Shown one piece after another: positions 35,504 through 44,936 of a stretch of DNA of 46,493 bases. A program made the translations under genes and the position numbers. The notes below the pieces were generated by a model, which did no database searches, was not told the DNA's origin, and saw only the letters and a program-made list of their open reading frames with translations. Origin of the DNA: Bacteroidales bacterium (GTDB lineage Bacteria > Bacteroidota > Bacteroidia > Bacteroidales > PXBB01); NCBI GenBank assembly GCA_028698995.1, contig JAQVVM010000036.1, forward strand, positions 1 to 46,493, written 5' to 3'. Numbering within the stretch: the stretch's first letter is position 1; each line of letters starts with the position of its first letter.

Positions 35504-36379
35504 TCAGTGTTTGTGAAATTTCTGCATCAGAGGTTGGTAAAGAAACACACACAATAAAATAATGACAGCTCCTGCATAAAAGCCTGTTGACATATACTCT
35601 GATGAACCAAAGATAATGTAGGCGAGAATAACGCCATAGAGAGGTTCAAGATTAATGGAAAGAACCACCACATAAGCTGATATTTTTTTCATCAGTTCAA
35701 TAACAGTTGTAAAAGCATAAGCCGTACAGATTGATCCCAGAATAATCAAATATACAATATCCATAGGGGTTATTGAAAGTTTTTCCATTTTAAAATCAGG
35801 ACTTAAAATCAGGTAAATAGTAATGACTATAAATCCGCCAATCATTTCATAAAAACTAATCTGGTGGGCATTTTTACCCGGTGTCAGTTTTTTGTTAACC
35901 ACGCTGAAAACACCTGCAAGGAATGCCGATGTAAGAGCAAACATAATTCCCAGTTTATAACGTGTTTCAAATTCAAAAATCAGGTACAACCCAACAATGA
36001 TAAACACGCCCAATAATGCTTCAATCCAATAAAACTTCCTTTTTAAAACAATAGGCTCTACAATACCTGTAAATAGTGTTGTTGTTGACAAGCAAGCCAG
36101 AGTAACAGACACATTTGACACCTTGATGGCATGAAAAAAAGTAATCCAGTGAGCTGCCACAACAAGGCCTACAGATATATAGGTCAGCATTTCCTTTAAA
36201 GGGATTTTGATGCTTCCTTTTTTTAATTTAATGATTAAGAAAATAAAAATCGAAGCTGCTAATGTGCGGTACCAAACAAGCTCTATGGCTTGAATACTGA
36301 TGAGTTTTCCCAATATGGCCGTAAACCCTAAAATGAAAACAATGATGTGTAAATGAAATAAATGTCCGTACTTTTTCAA
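35504..36379 (-). CDS. EamA/DMT-family transporter (second copy)
   Basis: This 291-residue inner-membrane protein has about ten hydrophobic helices in two EamA repeats (about 8-135 and 148-285). The first half has AAHWITFFHAIKVSNVSVTLACLSTT, and the second ends VVLSINLEPLYGVILAYIIFGSSEYMS, both standard for the family. It differs clearly from the copy at 141-1007. It begins 10 bases after sucB and is probably read through from sucA-sucB. That pairing suggests export of a small metabolite or amino acid linked to TCA flux, but this is inference from position only. Confidence 0.88.
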   Translation of the reverse strand: MKKYGHLFHLHIIVFILGFTAILGKLISIQAIELVWYRTLAASIFIFLIIKLKKGSIKIPLKEMLTYISVGLVVAAHWITFFHAIKVSNVSVTLACLSTTTLFTGIVEPIVLKRKFYWIEALLGVFIIVGLYLIFEFETRYKLGIMFALTSAFLAGVFSVVNKKLTPGKNAHQISFYEMIGGFIVITIYLILSPDFKMEKLSITPMDIVYLIILGSICTAYAFTTVIELMKKISAYVVVLSINLEPLYGVILAYIIFGSSEYMSTGFYAGAVIILLCVFLYQPLMQKFHKH

Positions 36380-36389
36380 TAAAATAAAA

Positions 36390-37604
36390 TTATATATTCA
36401 GCAAATAAACATCTTCTTTTTCTCCGGTTGAAATCATATCCAATGGACTCTCAAGTAGTTTTTTTATAAAAACCATAAATCCGACAGATTCTTTACCGTC
36501 AATAATCCGGTGATCGTATGAAAGGGCAAGATACATCATTGGTCTGACCTCTATTTTACCATTTACAACAACGACTCTTTCTTGTATGTTGTGCATGCCC
36601 AAGATTGCACTCTGAGGCGGATTTAAAATGGGCGTTGAAAGCATGGACCCAAAAACACCGCCGTTTGTGATTGTAAAAGTGCCCCCTGTCATTTCATCTA
36701 TGCTGATTTTATTGGTTCTTGCCTTTTCGGATAATTTCAGAAGTTCTTTTTCAATGTCAGCAAGTGTCAATAGCTCCGTATTTCGGATTACAGGAACCAT
36801 AAGACCTTTGTCTGTGCTTACAGCAACAGAAATATCAACATAATTATAATAAATGATATGATCGTCGTCAATCGAGGCATTGACTTCTGGAAATTCTTTT
36901 AATGCCATAGTCACTGCCTTGATAAAAAAGGACATAAACCCAAGTTTAACACCATGTTTGCTTACGAATGCATCCTGATGTTTTTTACGAAGACTGATAA
37001 TTGCACTCATGTCGGCCTCGTTAAAAGTTGTCAGCATGGCCGTCTGGTTTTTGACAGCCACCAAACGTTCGGACAATTTGCGTCGCAACATGCTCATTTT
37101 TACCCTTGTGCTTTTTCTTAATTGTTGTGCTTTTACATAATTCAGCACTTCATTCTTTGAAATCTTTTTAAGTCCGCTACTTTCAGAAACAGCTTTAATT
37201 TCCAGATTTTCTTCCTTTATAATTTGTTTGGCAAGGGGTGTCATTTTTATATCGGAAGGCATATTGCCGCTGGGTTTACTTTCAGGAACAAAACTTATTG
37301 TTTCTGAGCTAACAGTTGATTCTTTTAGGGGCTTTTGTTGTTTTACTTCAGAACCGCTTTGCTCGGTGTTATGGGTGTCAATTTCTGCAATGACAGCCCC
37401 TATTTTGACGCTTTGTCCAGCAGGAACAATAATTTTGATAGTACCGCTGGCATCAGCACTGATGGTAATGGTTGCTTTTTCAGAGTCAATCTCTGCAATC
37501 TCACTATCTTTCTCAATAAATTGTCCGTCTTCAACCAGCCAATGTGCTATTTCAGCTTCTGTAACCGATTCTCCTATAGTTGGCACCAATACTTTTATTG
37601 TCAT
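36390..37604 (-). CDS. sucB: Dihydrolipoyllysine-residue succinyltransferase (E2 of 2-oxoglutarate dehydrogenase)
   Basis: This 404-residue E2 component transfers the succinyl group to CoA. The N-terminal lipoyl domain (2-75) carries the lipoylated lysine K43 in [11 protein letters not shown] linker follows, then an E1/E3-binding domain (about 118-158, [19 protein letters not shown]). The catalytic domain (about 170-400) ends with the HxxxDG motif YDHRIIDG at 363-370 (H365, D369). Length matches Escherichia coli SucB (405). It lies 11 bases after sucA, and together with it forms the main part of the complex; the third component, dihydrolipoamide dehydrogenase, is not in the window. Confidence 0.96.
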   Translation of the reverse strand: MTIKVLVPTIGESVTEAEIAHWLVEDGQFIEKDSEIAEIDSEKATITISADASGTIKIIVPAGQSVKIGAVIAEIDTHNTEQSGSEVKQQKPLKESTVSSETISFVPESKPSGNMPSDIKMTPLAKQIIKEENLEIKAVSESSGLKKISKNEVLNYVKAQQLRKSTRVKMSMLRRKLSERLVAVKNQTAMLTTFNEADMSAIISLRKKHQDAFVSKHGVKLGFMSFFIKAVTMALKEFPEVNASIDDDHIIYYNYVDISVAVSTDKGLMVPVIRNTELLTLADIEKELLKLSEKARTNKISIDEMTGGTFTITNGGVFGSMLSTPILNPPQSAILGMHNIQERVVVVNGKIEVRPMMYLALSYDHRIIDGKESVGFMVFIKKLLESPLDMISTGEKEDVYLLNI

Positions 37605-37615
37605 AGTACGAATAT

Positions 37616-40387
37616 TTATAAGTAATAGGATTTCATTTCTTTACTCACACAAAGCATTCTGCATTGTTCACAAACTTTGTCACAATCACAACCCTCAAAA
37701 GTTTTGGTAACAATTTTTTCCTGCTGAAGAAAATGGAATTTACTTGAGCCTGTTGCCGGACTTGCACTGGGTGGGCGGGATATCAACCGCAGCTTAATTC
37801 CTGACATCTTTTGCATGATAAAAGGCCATGCACCCATATTTTCAGGTTCTTCCTGCACCCATAAAAATACAGTGGCATTGCTGAAAAATGATAAAATAAT
37901 ATCAATCTTGTCGTATGGAAATGGGTATAGTTGTTCAATAGCCACAACTGTTGAGCTTTTATCATTGATTTTTGCTCTGTGCTCCTCAAGCTCATAATAG
38001 ATTTTGCCACTGCAAAAAACAATTTTTTTCACTTCATCCGAATTTACCTTTTTATCATAAATAACGGGCTCAAATTTACCCTCACTCAGTTCTTCAATAG
38101 TTGATGTGCAGGCAGAATGACGCAGTAAGCTTTTGGGTGTAAAAATTATCAGCGGCTTACGGAACTTACGTAACATTTGCCTCCTGAGGATGTGAAATAA
38201 ATTTGCCGGACGACTGAGATTTGCAACCTGTATGTTTTTCTCAAAACAATAATTCAGAACCCTTTCCATCTTTGCACTCGAGTGCTCTGGCCCTTGCCCT
38301 TCGTAACCATGGGGCAGAAAAAGTACAAGGCCGTTCATCAGCCGCCACTTTTCTTCGGCAGTAAAAATAAACTGATCAAAAATCACCTGAGCCACATTAC
38401 TGAAATCACCAAACTGCGCTTCCCAGATTGTTAAAGTATCAGGACTCCCCATGGCATAACCGTATTCAAACCCTAAAACACCGTATTCCGATAGAAGAGA
38501 GTTGTAAATGCTAAAATTGCATGCCGGTGTATTCAGTAAAGCTAAAGGAATAAATTTTTCTTCGGAATTATCAATGGTGAAAACTGCATGGCGGTGCGAG
38601 AAAGTTCCCCTTTCGCAATCCTGACCACTTAGACGTACTGAGAAACCATCATTAAGTAAGGTGGCATAACAAAGATTTTCTACCATGCCCCAGTCTAATT
38701 TGTTGTCCTCAAAAACCATTTTTTCCCGACTTTGCAAAAGCTTGATGGATTTGTGAAATAAAAGCTTTTCTTCTGGAGGTGTACATATTTTCGCTGAAAG
38801 TTTTTTAAGTACTTCAATATGTACCCCTGTAGTTACAGGCATATCTTTATTAAGACTATAATCGAATGATTTCCATCTCTTTTCAAGAAAATTTGCTATA
38901 AATCCTTTCCCAAATTCCTTTGATGTCAAATAACTGCTCTCATAACTGTCTAATGTAGCTGATTCTATTTCTTTTACAAATTCGGTATCCAGATTTTCTT
39001 CCATTAATTTTTTCAGATAGAGGTCTGCCGGATTCAGATGGTTTTCGATGGCTTTGTAAAGAAGGGGCTGTGTAAATCTTGGTTCATCGCCTTCATTATG
39101 ACCGTATTTGCGGTAACAAAGCAAATCAATAAAAACATCGTTTTTGAATGTCTGTCTGTATTCAATGGCTAAAAAAACGGCATAGATAACGGCATCAACA
39201 TCATCCCCGTTGACATGAATTATGGGAGATTGAATTGTCTTGGCAACGTCTGTACAATAAGTGCTTGAGCGTGCATCCAGATAGTTTGTTGTAAAACCAA
39301 TCTGGTTGTTAATTATAAGGTGAATGGTGCCTCCTGTTTTATATCCTTTTAAACCCGACATCTGTAAGGTCTCGTAAACAATCCCTTGTGCTGCAATAGC
39401 TGCATCTCCATGAATCAATATGGGAATTATCAGGCTGTTATCTCCTGCATAATCAATATCAATCTTTGCTCGTGTCAGTCCTTCAACAACGCCGTTAACA
39501 GCCTCTAGGTGAGATGGATTCGGACACAGGCTGATTTTTATGGTTTTGCCGTTTTTGGCTATAGATTCGTGGGTATAACCTAAATGGTATTTCACATCAC
39601 CAAGCAATGTTTCGTCCTCATATTCTTTCCCTGTAAATTCACTAAAAATATTGCTGTATGGTTTTTTTAAGATATTGGCTAATACATTAAGTCTGCCCCT
39701 ATGTGCCATGCCAATAATAAATTCACCGACACCATTATCCGACCCTTTAATAATAATTGCATCTAGTGCAGGAATTAAAGATTCAGCACCTTCAAGGGAA
39801 AACCTTTTTTGACCGGGGAATCTTTTATGTATAAACTTCTCGAAAGAAACGGCTTTAAAAAGTGATTTGTAAATATGTTTCTTTTCTTCAAAAGAAAAAC
39901 TGCTTGTGTTTTTTGTTGGCTCCATTTTGTCTTTGAGCCACTTTACTTTATTGGGATCACGGATGTACATGAATTCAATAGCAAAAGAACGGCAATAAGT
40001 GTCTTTAAGATATTGAATAATTTCTTTCAGTTTTGTTTTGGGTAAACCAATTTCTTTGGCAGCTTCAAAATCTGTTTCTAAATCCTGTAATTCAAGTCCG
40101 AAATTTTCTATGTCTAATGTTGGTGTGTATTGCCGTCGTGATCTTACAGGATTTGTTTGTGTAAAAAGATGCCCTCTTTCACGGTAGGCATTAATAAGAT
40201 TTATAACCTTGAATTCTTTGACAGTTAAGACGTCCTGTGTGTTATTAAAGTTTGTTTGGGCAAATTCAAAACCCTCAAAAAAACGACACCAACTGGGGTC
40301 TATTGAAGCACTATCAGTTTTATATTTAATATATAATTCATGTATCTGATTGATACTCAAACTGTTTAAATAAGAAAATTTATCCAT
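37616..40387 (-). CDS. sucA: 2-oxoglutarate dehydrogenase E1 component (SucA)
   Basis: This 923-residue thiamine-diphosphate enzyme decarboxylates 2-oxoglutarate in the TCA cycle. The N-terminus has [20 protein letters not shown], the short helix that recruits E2. The catalytic core has [35 protein letters not shown] and [16 protein letters not shown], all expected. The transketolase-like domain shows [19 protein letters not shown] and [20 protein letters not shown]. The C-terminal half ends [13 protein letters not shown]. Length is close to the Escherichia coli enzyme (933). It is the first gene of a sucA-sucB-EamA operon. Confidence 0.97.
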   Translation of the reverse strand: MDKFSYLNSLSINQIHELYIKYKTDSASIDPSWCRFFEGFEFAQTNFNNTQDVLTVKEFKVINLINAYRERGHLFTQTNPVRSRRQYTPTLDIENFGLELQDLETDFEAAKEIGLPKTKLKEIIQYLKDTYCRSFAIEFMYIRDPNKVKWLKDKMEPTKNTSSFSFEEKKHIYKSLFKAVSFEKFIHKRFPGQKRFSLEGAESLIPALDAIIIKGSDNGVGEFIIGMAHRGRLNVLANILKKPYSNIFSEFTGKEYEDETLLGDVKYHLGYTHESIAKNGKTIKISLCPNPSHLEAVNGVVEGLTRAKIDIDYAGDNSLIIPILIHGDAAIAAQGIVYETLQMSGLKGYKTGGTIHLIINNQIGFTTNYLDARSSTYCTDVAKTIQSPIIHVNGDDVDAVIYAVFLAIEYRQTFKNDVFIDLLCYRKYGHNEGDEPRFTQPLLYKAIENHLNPADLYLKKLMEENLDTEFVKEIESATLDSYESSYLTSKEFGKGFIANFLEKRWKSFDYSLNKDMPVTTGVHIEVLKKLSAKICTPPEEKLLFHKSIKLLQSREKMVFEDNKLDWGMVENLCYATLLNDGFSVRLSGQDCERGTFSHRHAVFTIDNSEEKFIPLALLNTPACNFSIYNSLLSEYGVLGFEYGYAMGSPDTLTIWEAQFGDFSNVAQVIFDQFIFTAEEKWRLMNGLVLFLPHGYEGQGPEHSSAKMERVLNYCFEKNIQVANLSRPANLFHILRRQMLRKFRKPLIIFTPKSLLRHSACTSTIEELSEGKFEPVIYDKKVNSDEVKKIVFCSGKIYYELEEHRAKINDKSSTVVAIEQLYPFPYDKIDIILSFFSNATVFLWVQEEPENMGAWPFIMQKMSGIKLRLISRPPSASPATGSSKFHFLQQEKIVTKTFEGCDCDKVCEQCRMLCVSKEMKSYYL

Positions 40388-40418
40388 CAGTGTTTTTTAA
40401 TGAAAAATTTCAGGCATG

Positions 40419-40426
40419 CAAAGTTA
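40419..40426 (-). promoter_or_regulatory. Candidate -7 box for the sucAB operon
   Basis: TAACTTTG on the minus strand matches TAnnTTTG, 31 bases ahead of the sucA ATG at 40387. No TTG is seen at the -33 spacing. Confidence 0.42.
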
Positions 40427-40458
40427 AGAAATTTTGTTGTAGGCTGCTTTGATAAAAT

Positions 40459-42264
40459 TTATTCTAAACGGAATTTACCCAAGTCTTCCAGCAGATATTT
40501 ACCCCCGGGTCTAACTATAAAATGACCTTCGTTCCTTATTTGAAGATAGCCGTTCCACAGCTTATGGCAACCTCCGGTTATGAGTCCGGTTTCACCAATT
40601 ATTAATTGGGAGCCGTTTTCAACTATAATTGAACAAGCATCAGGCATTTCAATATGCCCGTTGATAGTTAAAGTGCTGCTATTGACAACTTTAATTCCTT
40701 TATAGAACTTAATGTCAAAATTCCAGACTTCGTCTTGATCTATGATCCAAAAACTGCTTGTATCACATGTACATGAAGCATATTTCTTTACATTATAGGT
40801 GTGTAGAGCCCTGTGCATTTTTCCTATTTGTAAAGGGGATGTATATTGTGATACCTGATTGCCTCCCATCAGGTTGTTTGTTACAAGATCGTTTGCTGAG
40901 GCACATGGATTTAATCCCCAGTTTATTATATGATATGCAGAAAAAGGCAATCCAAAAACATCATAAAGATAGTCCTTTTGACTGGTATCTCTTGTCTCAC
41001 TGACTTGATTGTATATGTGTAATAAACCAAGAACGTGTCCCAGCTCATGAGCAATATTTGTTGCTGAGGCATAGTCACCCTCTGTATTTCCGTTGTTCCA
41101 TAATGATTTCTGAACAATATACATATCTGCATCTCTCAATTGAGGCGTTGTTGTAAAACCGGTTGCCCCTTGAACAACCGCTGACAATTCAGCTCCGCTT
41201 CCATGGCTATCTGTTAAAACTTGAACCTGTGGTTCTTCACAATACCAATTGCCTCTTTGGGTCACCACAATGGAATTTATTTTTCCCCGTCTTATTTCTT
41301 GAACGTATGCTTCGGCACCTGTGCCATCTCCGCCCCTAAAAATAATATTGGTATGCTTGTAACCCGTACCGGGATTGATGACTTCTATACGTAAAAGACG
41401 ACCGGTTTCTTCATTAATAAATGCTTGAGCTAAAGCTCCGCTGCCTTCTCCACCAGTAATTTTTATTGCAGGGGGTGTCCTGAAACCGGTACCCCCATCA
41501 ACGACTGTTATACTTTTAATGTTGCCATCAGCAACATTTGCAAAAGCTTGAGCTCCATGCCCGCCGCCGCCTTTTATTTCTATAGCAGGATGGGCATAAT
41601 GATGGCCTCCATTAATTATGTTAATTCTACGGACACTGCCCATGTAATATTTTTCAGTGAAAAAGATATTTAGTTGATTCAGTCGGGTGCTATCTTCTGA
41701 TGCAATCCTCTGCAACATTAACCCAACATTATTGCTTTTCCACAGGCCTTCATTTTCAGAAATATCTTTATACACATAGATGTTGTTAAGCTTGAACTGT
41801 ATGTATTTGTGGTCAAGATCTCTTACCTCCACACCCTGTGGTGGATCTGAATTGTAAATGTTGCTGCCTTCACATATAGGTTGAGTGGCATATATTTGAT
41901 TTACCCAATTGAGCATATTCATAAGTCTTATAGAATCATACGAATTTATTAAAGGAGAAAAATTATTATTTCCCCAATAATCTTGAAATATATTAAAATT
42001 GATATTGATGATTTTAATAGCGTCATCATGCTCAGGAATATAATTTGAAATAAGGTTGAATCTTGAATCTGAAGATTGTGGAAGTTGTCTTTGACGAGGA
42101 GCCAAATTATCTGTTGCCGGAACAACAGTATCTAAATGATTTCTGTTTCTGCTTTCAAAACTCTGCACTCGAATATTGCCCTTATCTAACCGATGTGAAG
42201 GAATTTGAGAGAAAATGAAAGTACTGAAAATTATAAATAAATGGGAAAGTACTATTTTTTTCAT
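40459..42264 (-). CDS. Secreted zinc metalloprotease with inserted GGxGxGA repeats and C-terminal repeat module
   Basis: This 601-residue protein has a signal peptide (1-19). The metalloprotease domain (about 85-495) carries the metzincin zinc site H406-E-L-G-H410-V-L-G-L-L-H416 and a Met-turn methionine M466 in NNLMGGN, closest to the M43/pappalysin group. The domain is interrupted at about residues 209-366 by four repeats with the pattern IxIxGGxGxGAxAxAxxxxGxIxSIxVxxxGTGY. The last 80 residues are a strand module (CSIIVENGSQLII, LWNGYLQI, FIVRPGGKYLLE) and no T9SS sorting tail is present. It is monocistronic, in the gap between sucA and the CAP gene. Confidence 0.87.
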   Translation of the reverse strand: MKKIVLSHLFIIFSTFIFSQIPSHRLDKGNIRVQSFESRNRNHLDTVVPATDNLAPRQRQLPQSSDSRFNLISNYIPEHDDAIKIININFNIFQDYWGNNNFSPLINSYDSIRLMNMLNWVNQIYATQPICEGSNIYNSDPPQGVEVRDLDHKYIQFKLNNIYVYKDISENEGLWKSNNVGLMLQRIASEDSTRLNQLNIFFTEKYYMGSVRRINIINGGHHYAHPAIEIKGGGGHGAQAFANVADGNIKSITVVDGGTGFRTPPAIKITGGEGSGALAQAFINEETGRLLRIEVINPGTGYKHTNIIFRGGDGTGAEAYVQEIRRGKINSIVVTQRGNWYCEEPQVQVLTDSHGSGAELSAVVQGATGFTTTPQLRDADMYIVQKSLWNNGNTEGDYASATNIAHELGHVLGLLHIYNQVSETRDTSQKDYLYDVFGLPFSAYHIINWGLNPCASANDLVTNNLMGGNQVSQYTSPLQIGKMHRALHTYNVKKYASCTCDTSSFWIIDQDEVWNFDIKFYKGIKVVNSSTLTINGHIEMPDACSIIVENGSQLIIGETGLITGGCHKLWNGYLQIRNEGHFIVRPGGKYLLEDLGKFRLE

Positions 42265-42387
42265 GTATGATTATTTTTTTTGGCAGACAACAAAATTCTG
42301 AAGGAAGAATGAAGTTTCTGAAGGGAATGAAATGATTATTAATTTTAAAATAAAAACCCATTGGCAAATTTAGTGATTTTGTTTAAA

Positions 42388-42945
42388 TTAATCACAAACT
42401 ATGGGCGTTTCTTCTGTATCAGCCTCTTCGCCAAACCAGATAACAGCGTAATTGCCAAAAATTCCAACTCCAAGTGCATTCCATCTATGTCTAGTCCATT
42501 GACCACGATTGACGATGACTGAATTATGTGGCGCACTGCTTTTCCATGTGTTCAAAACATTTTCAGGTAAAATTATGTTTGCAGAAGTCATGTAGGCACA
42601 TTCGTAACCATACCCCTCATAATCTGTCAGTTCTCTTGGTTTTAGCCACATACAATCAAAGGTATTTCTGTCTTGGGTTTTATACTCGCATGTACTCCAA
42701 CCGTGAGTAAGGTGTTTTACATTGTTTTGTAAATCTATTACATGTTGTCTGGCCACAAAGGATAGAGATTTTGAAAGGGGAATAGATGGTAAACCGCGTT
42801 CTTCTCTGTAATTGTTAATCAAAACGTACAAGCTCATTTCTTTCTGTGTAATGCAGTGGGATTTGTAGGTAGAATCGGATATGTTATTTAAGCTTTTTCC
42901 GGGAAATAGAAAACTTGCTAATAATATTATATGTAAGTAAATCAT
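42388..42945 (-). CDS. Secreted CAP-domain (SCP/PR-1) protein
   Basis: This 185-residue protein has a short signal-like N-terminus (1-19) and one CAP domain. The helix LYVLINNYREERGLPSIPLSKS (39-60) followed by LSFVARQHVIDL is the family hallmark. The usual cavity residues can be placed at H81 (LTHGW), E115 (YECAYM) and H140 in WKSSAPHNSVIV. WTRHRWNALGVGIFGNYAVIWF completes the fold. Six cysteines suggest disulfide bonds outside the cytoplasm. Bacterial CAP proteins have varied and largely unproven roles. It lies upstream of the metalloprotease on the same strand, separated by 123 bases. Confidence 0.85.
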   Translation of the reverse strand: MIYLHIILLASFLFPGKSLNNISDSTYKSHCITQKEMSLYVLINNYREERGLPSIPLSKSLSFVARQHVIDLQNNVKHLTHGWSTCEYKTQDRNTFDCMWLKPRELTDYEGYGYECAYMTSANIILPENVLNTWKSSAPHNSVIVNRGQWTRHRWNALGVGIFGNYAVIWFGEEADTEETPIVCD

Positions 42946-43056
42946 AGTTTTGTTTTTTATGTAACGCGAAAATTAGTCAAAAATGATACCTATCTTTTAT
43001 TAATAGACGCAATTTATTGCAAAATATTTTTTACTTTTATTGTCTATTTTGATTTT

Positions 43057-44442
43057 ATGAATTTTTTAAAGAAAATAGCTCTTGCATTTTTACTGTTAAG
43101 TTTAGCTGTTTCAGCTCAAGGACAGAAAAATGATGAATTGGGAAACAAGCTTATTGTAGCAGCGTTCGAAGATAATCTACCCGAAGTTGAACTGCTCCTG
43201 ACTCAGGGTGCCAATGTCAACAGTCAAACAGAGGAAGGTGTTACCCCTCTGATGTATGCAGCCCAAAATGGAAATAATGAAATGGTTGAATTTCTTATTA
43301 CAAATGGAGCTGATGTAAACAGTAAGCCCGAAGATGGATTTACTGCCCTTATAAGTGCTTGTTTATTCAATAATCTGGAATCTGCTGTTACCTTAATTGA
43401 AAATGATGCAGATATTAATGCTGCTAATATATATGGTGCTACACCACTTATGATTGCAGCAGCTTATGGATATAATATTATAACAGATATGTTATTATAT
43501 TATGGCGCGGATACTGAAAAAAGAGATTTGGACAGTAATACAGCGCTTATCATTGCTGCAACTTTAGGTTATACTGAAATTGTTGATCTGCTTTTAAATG
43601 CTGGTTCAGATATAAACAGCAAGGATGAAGAAGGTTATACGCCCTTAATGGCAGCTGCTTTAAATAATAATATTTCTGAAACCAAATTATTAATTACTAA
43701 TGGTGCCTTACTCAATCAAGTAAACAACAACAATTATTCTGCTTTGCAGCTGGCCGTCAGAAATGGAAACGACAGCATTGTGAAATTACTGCTTAATTCA
43801 AATGCAGATCCGATGATTATTAACGTGTATGGTTATAATGCTTCCCAACTGGCCCTCATGAATAATAACAGGGTATTATTCAGAATTATTCAGAAAAAGG
43901 CAAAAAAAGATTTTCATCCTTTTTTTAATTCTTTGTACTTAAATCTTGCCGAGTTCAATATTGGTTTTAAGGATTTAATAATTGAAAATGCTGTTGGGAC
44001 CGGAGAGTCAAGATATAATCTTTTGTTTTTTTTGGGGCACGGAACGAGAATAGGATATAAAAAAATACTTTTCCATGTAGAAGGTAATGTTTATAATCAG
44101 TTTAACGAAAAACGCTCTTATGTTTTTGGAGGAATAAGAAAAAGATTTGTTTTAGTATCTCATTTTCCGGGAGAAACCGGCTGCGATATTAATTTGCGTT
44201 ACATGTATTCGTATGGACATTTAAAAGGTACTGAAAAAAGTTTTATCAACAAGGGCTTTATTGTTCCGGGACTTGGTTTATATCATAACTTTAATAGTAG
44301 TATTGGAGCAAGAATCGGTTACGAATATGTAGATTTTGAAACAAATAAACTTTCACCACACAAAATAACTGCCGGCTTTTATGCCCACATTGGGTTGAGA
44401 AAAAATCCAAAATTTTATAAATCGGTGTACTGGATATATTAA
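43057..44442 (+). CDS. Exported ankyrin-repeat protein with C-terminal beta-barrel-like domain
   Basis: This 461-residue protein begins with a signal peptide (1-22, ending VSAQG). About eight ankyrin repeats follow (29-285), each with the TPLMxAAxxGxxExVxxLLxxGADxN pattern. After residue 290 the sequence changes to alternating aromatic/polar strands (LYLNLAEFNIGFKDLI, KILFHVEGNVYNQF, DINLRYMYSYGHL, IGARIGYEYVDFE, AGFYAHIGLRK), typical of an eight-strand outer-membrane barrel, and ends in a tyrosine-rich tail. An ankyrin scaffold fused to an outer-membrane barrel suggests a periplasmic protein-binding platform anchored in the outer membrane. That role is inferred. It is 11 bases ahead of a lipoprotein gene. 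Confidence 0.85.
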   Translation: MNFLKKIALAFLLLSLAVSAQGQKNDELGNKLIVAAFEDNLPEVELLLTQGANVNSQTEEGVTPLMYAAQNGNNEMVEFLITNGADVNSKPEDGFTALISACLFNNLESAVTLIENDADINAANIYGATPLMIAAAYGYNIITDMLLYYGADTEKRDLDSNTALIIAATLGYTEIVDLLLNAGSDINSKDEEGYTPLMAAALNNNISETKLLITNGALLNQVNNNNYSALQLAVRNGNDSIVKLLLNSNADPMIINVYGYNASQLALMNNNRVLFRIIQKKAKKDFHPFFNSLYLNLAEFNIGFKDLIIENAVGTGESRYNLLFFLGHGTRIGYKKILFHVEGNVYNQFNEKRSYVFGGIRKRFVLVSHFPGETGCDINLRYMYSYGHLKGTEKSFINKGFIVPGLGLYHNFNSSIGARIGYEYVDFETNKLSPHKITAGFYAHIGLRKNPKFYKSVYWIY

Positions 44443-44453
44443 AAAATTAATGT

Positions 44454-44876
44454 ATGAAATCTTTTTTTACTTTATGGATTATTATTGTTTTGTTTTCATC
44501 TTCCTGTGATACAGATAGACCTTATACTGATTGTGAATATCCTGATTATTCTGATTGCATAACCAATGAACCGGAATATGGTTTGGTTAAAGTTAAGCTC
44601 ACTATCAATGATTCTAATAAAAATGTTCCATTAACTATCTATTATGGAAACCCGGAATCTGAAACCATTTGTATTATTGACACAATTGATGAATCAAGCG
44701 TAGAGTATATATTACCCGCAGGTGTTTACTATGCCGCAAAAGCTGAATACAAGTCAGGAGATAAAATTATTAATGCCTTCGACAGTGGCTTATTGGAAAA
44801 AAAATCTTATGAAGTCTGTGATTCAATCTGCTGGGTAGTGAAAGATATAAATCTTGATATTGAACTTGGGTATTAA
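44454..44876 (+). CDS. Small lipoprotein of unknown function
   Basis: This 140-residue protein starts with MKSFFTLWIIIVLFSSSC, a lipoprotein signal peptide whose lipobox ends at C18. The mature part begins with a cysteine- and tyrosine-rich segment (DTDRPYTDCEYPDYSDCIT), then a beta-sandwich-like region (LVKVKLTINDSNKNVPLTIYYGN) and a CDSICWVVKDINLDIELGY end. I do not recognise the family. It follows the ankyrin-barrel gene by 11 bases, so the two are probably co-transcribed and both face the periplasm or outer membrane. An interaction with that protein is possible. Confidence 0.75.
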   Translation: MKSFFTLWIIIVLFSSSCDTDRPYTDCEYPDYSDCITNEPEYGLVKVKLTINDSNKNVPLTIYYGNPESETICIIDTIDESSVEYILPAGVYYAAKAEYKSGDKIINAFDSGLLEKKSYEVCDSICWVVKDINLDIELGY

Positions 44877-44936
44877 TATGTTGACTTCGGTTGATTTTGC
44901 AGAACTTAACAATTGTTTGATATAACCTAATCTGCT

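Noticed and set aside
37228..37710. 160-codon frame opposite sucB
   Set aside because: It lies wholly antisense to the lipoyl and linker regions of a certain gene, has no homology I recognise and a shadow-frame composition.
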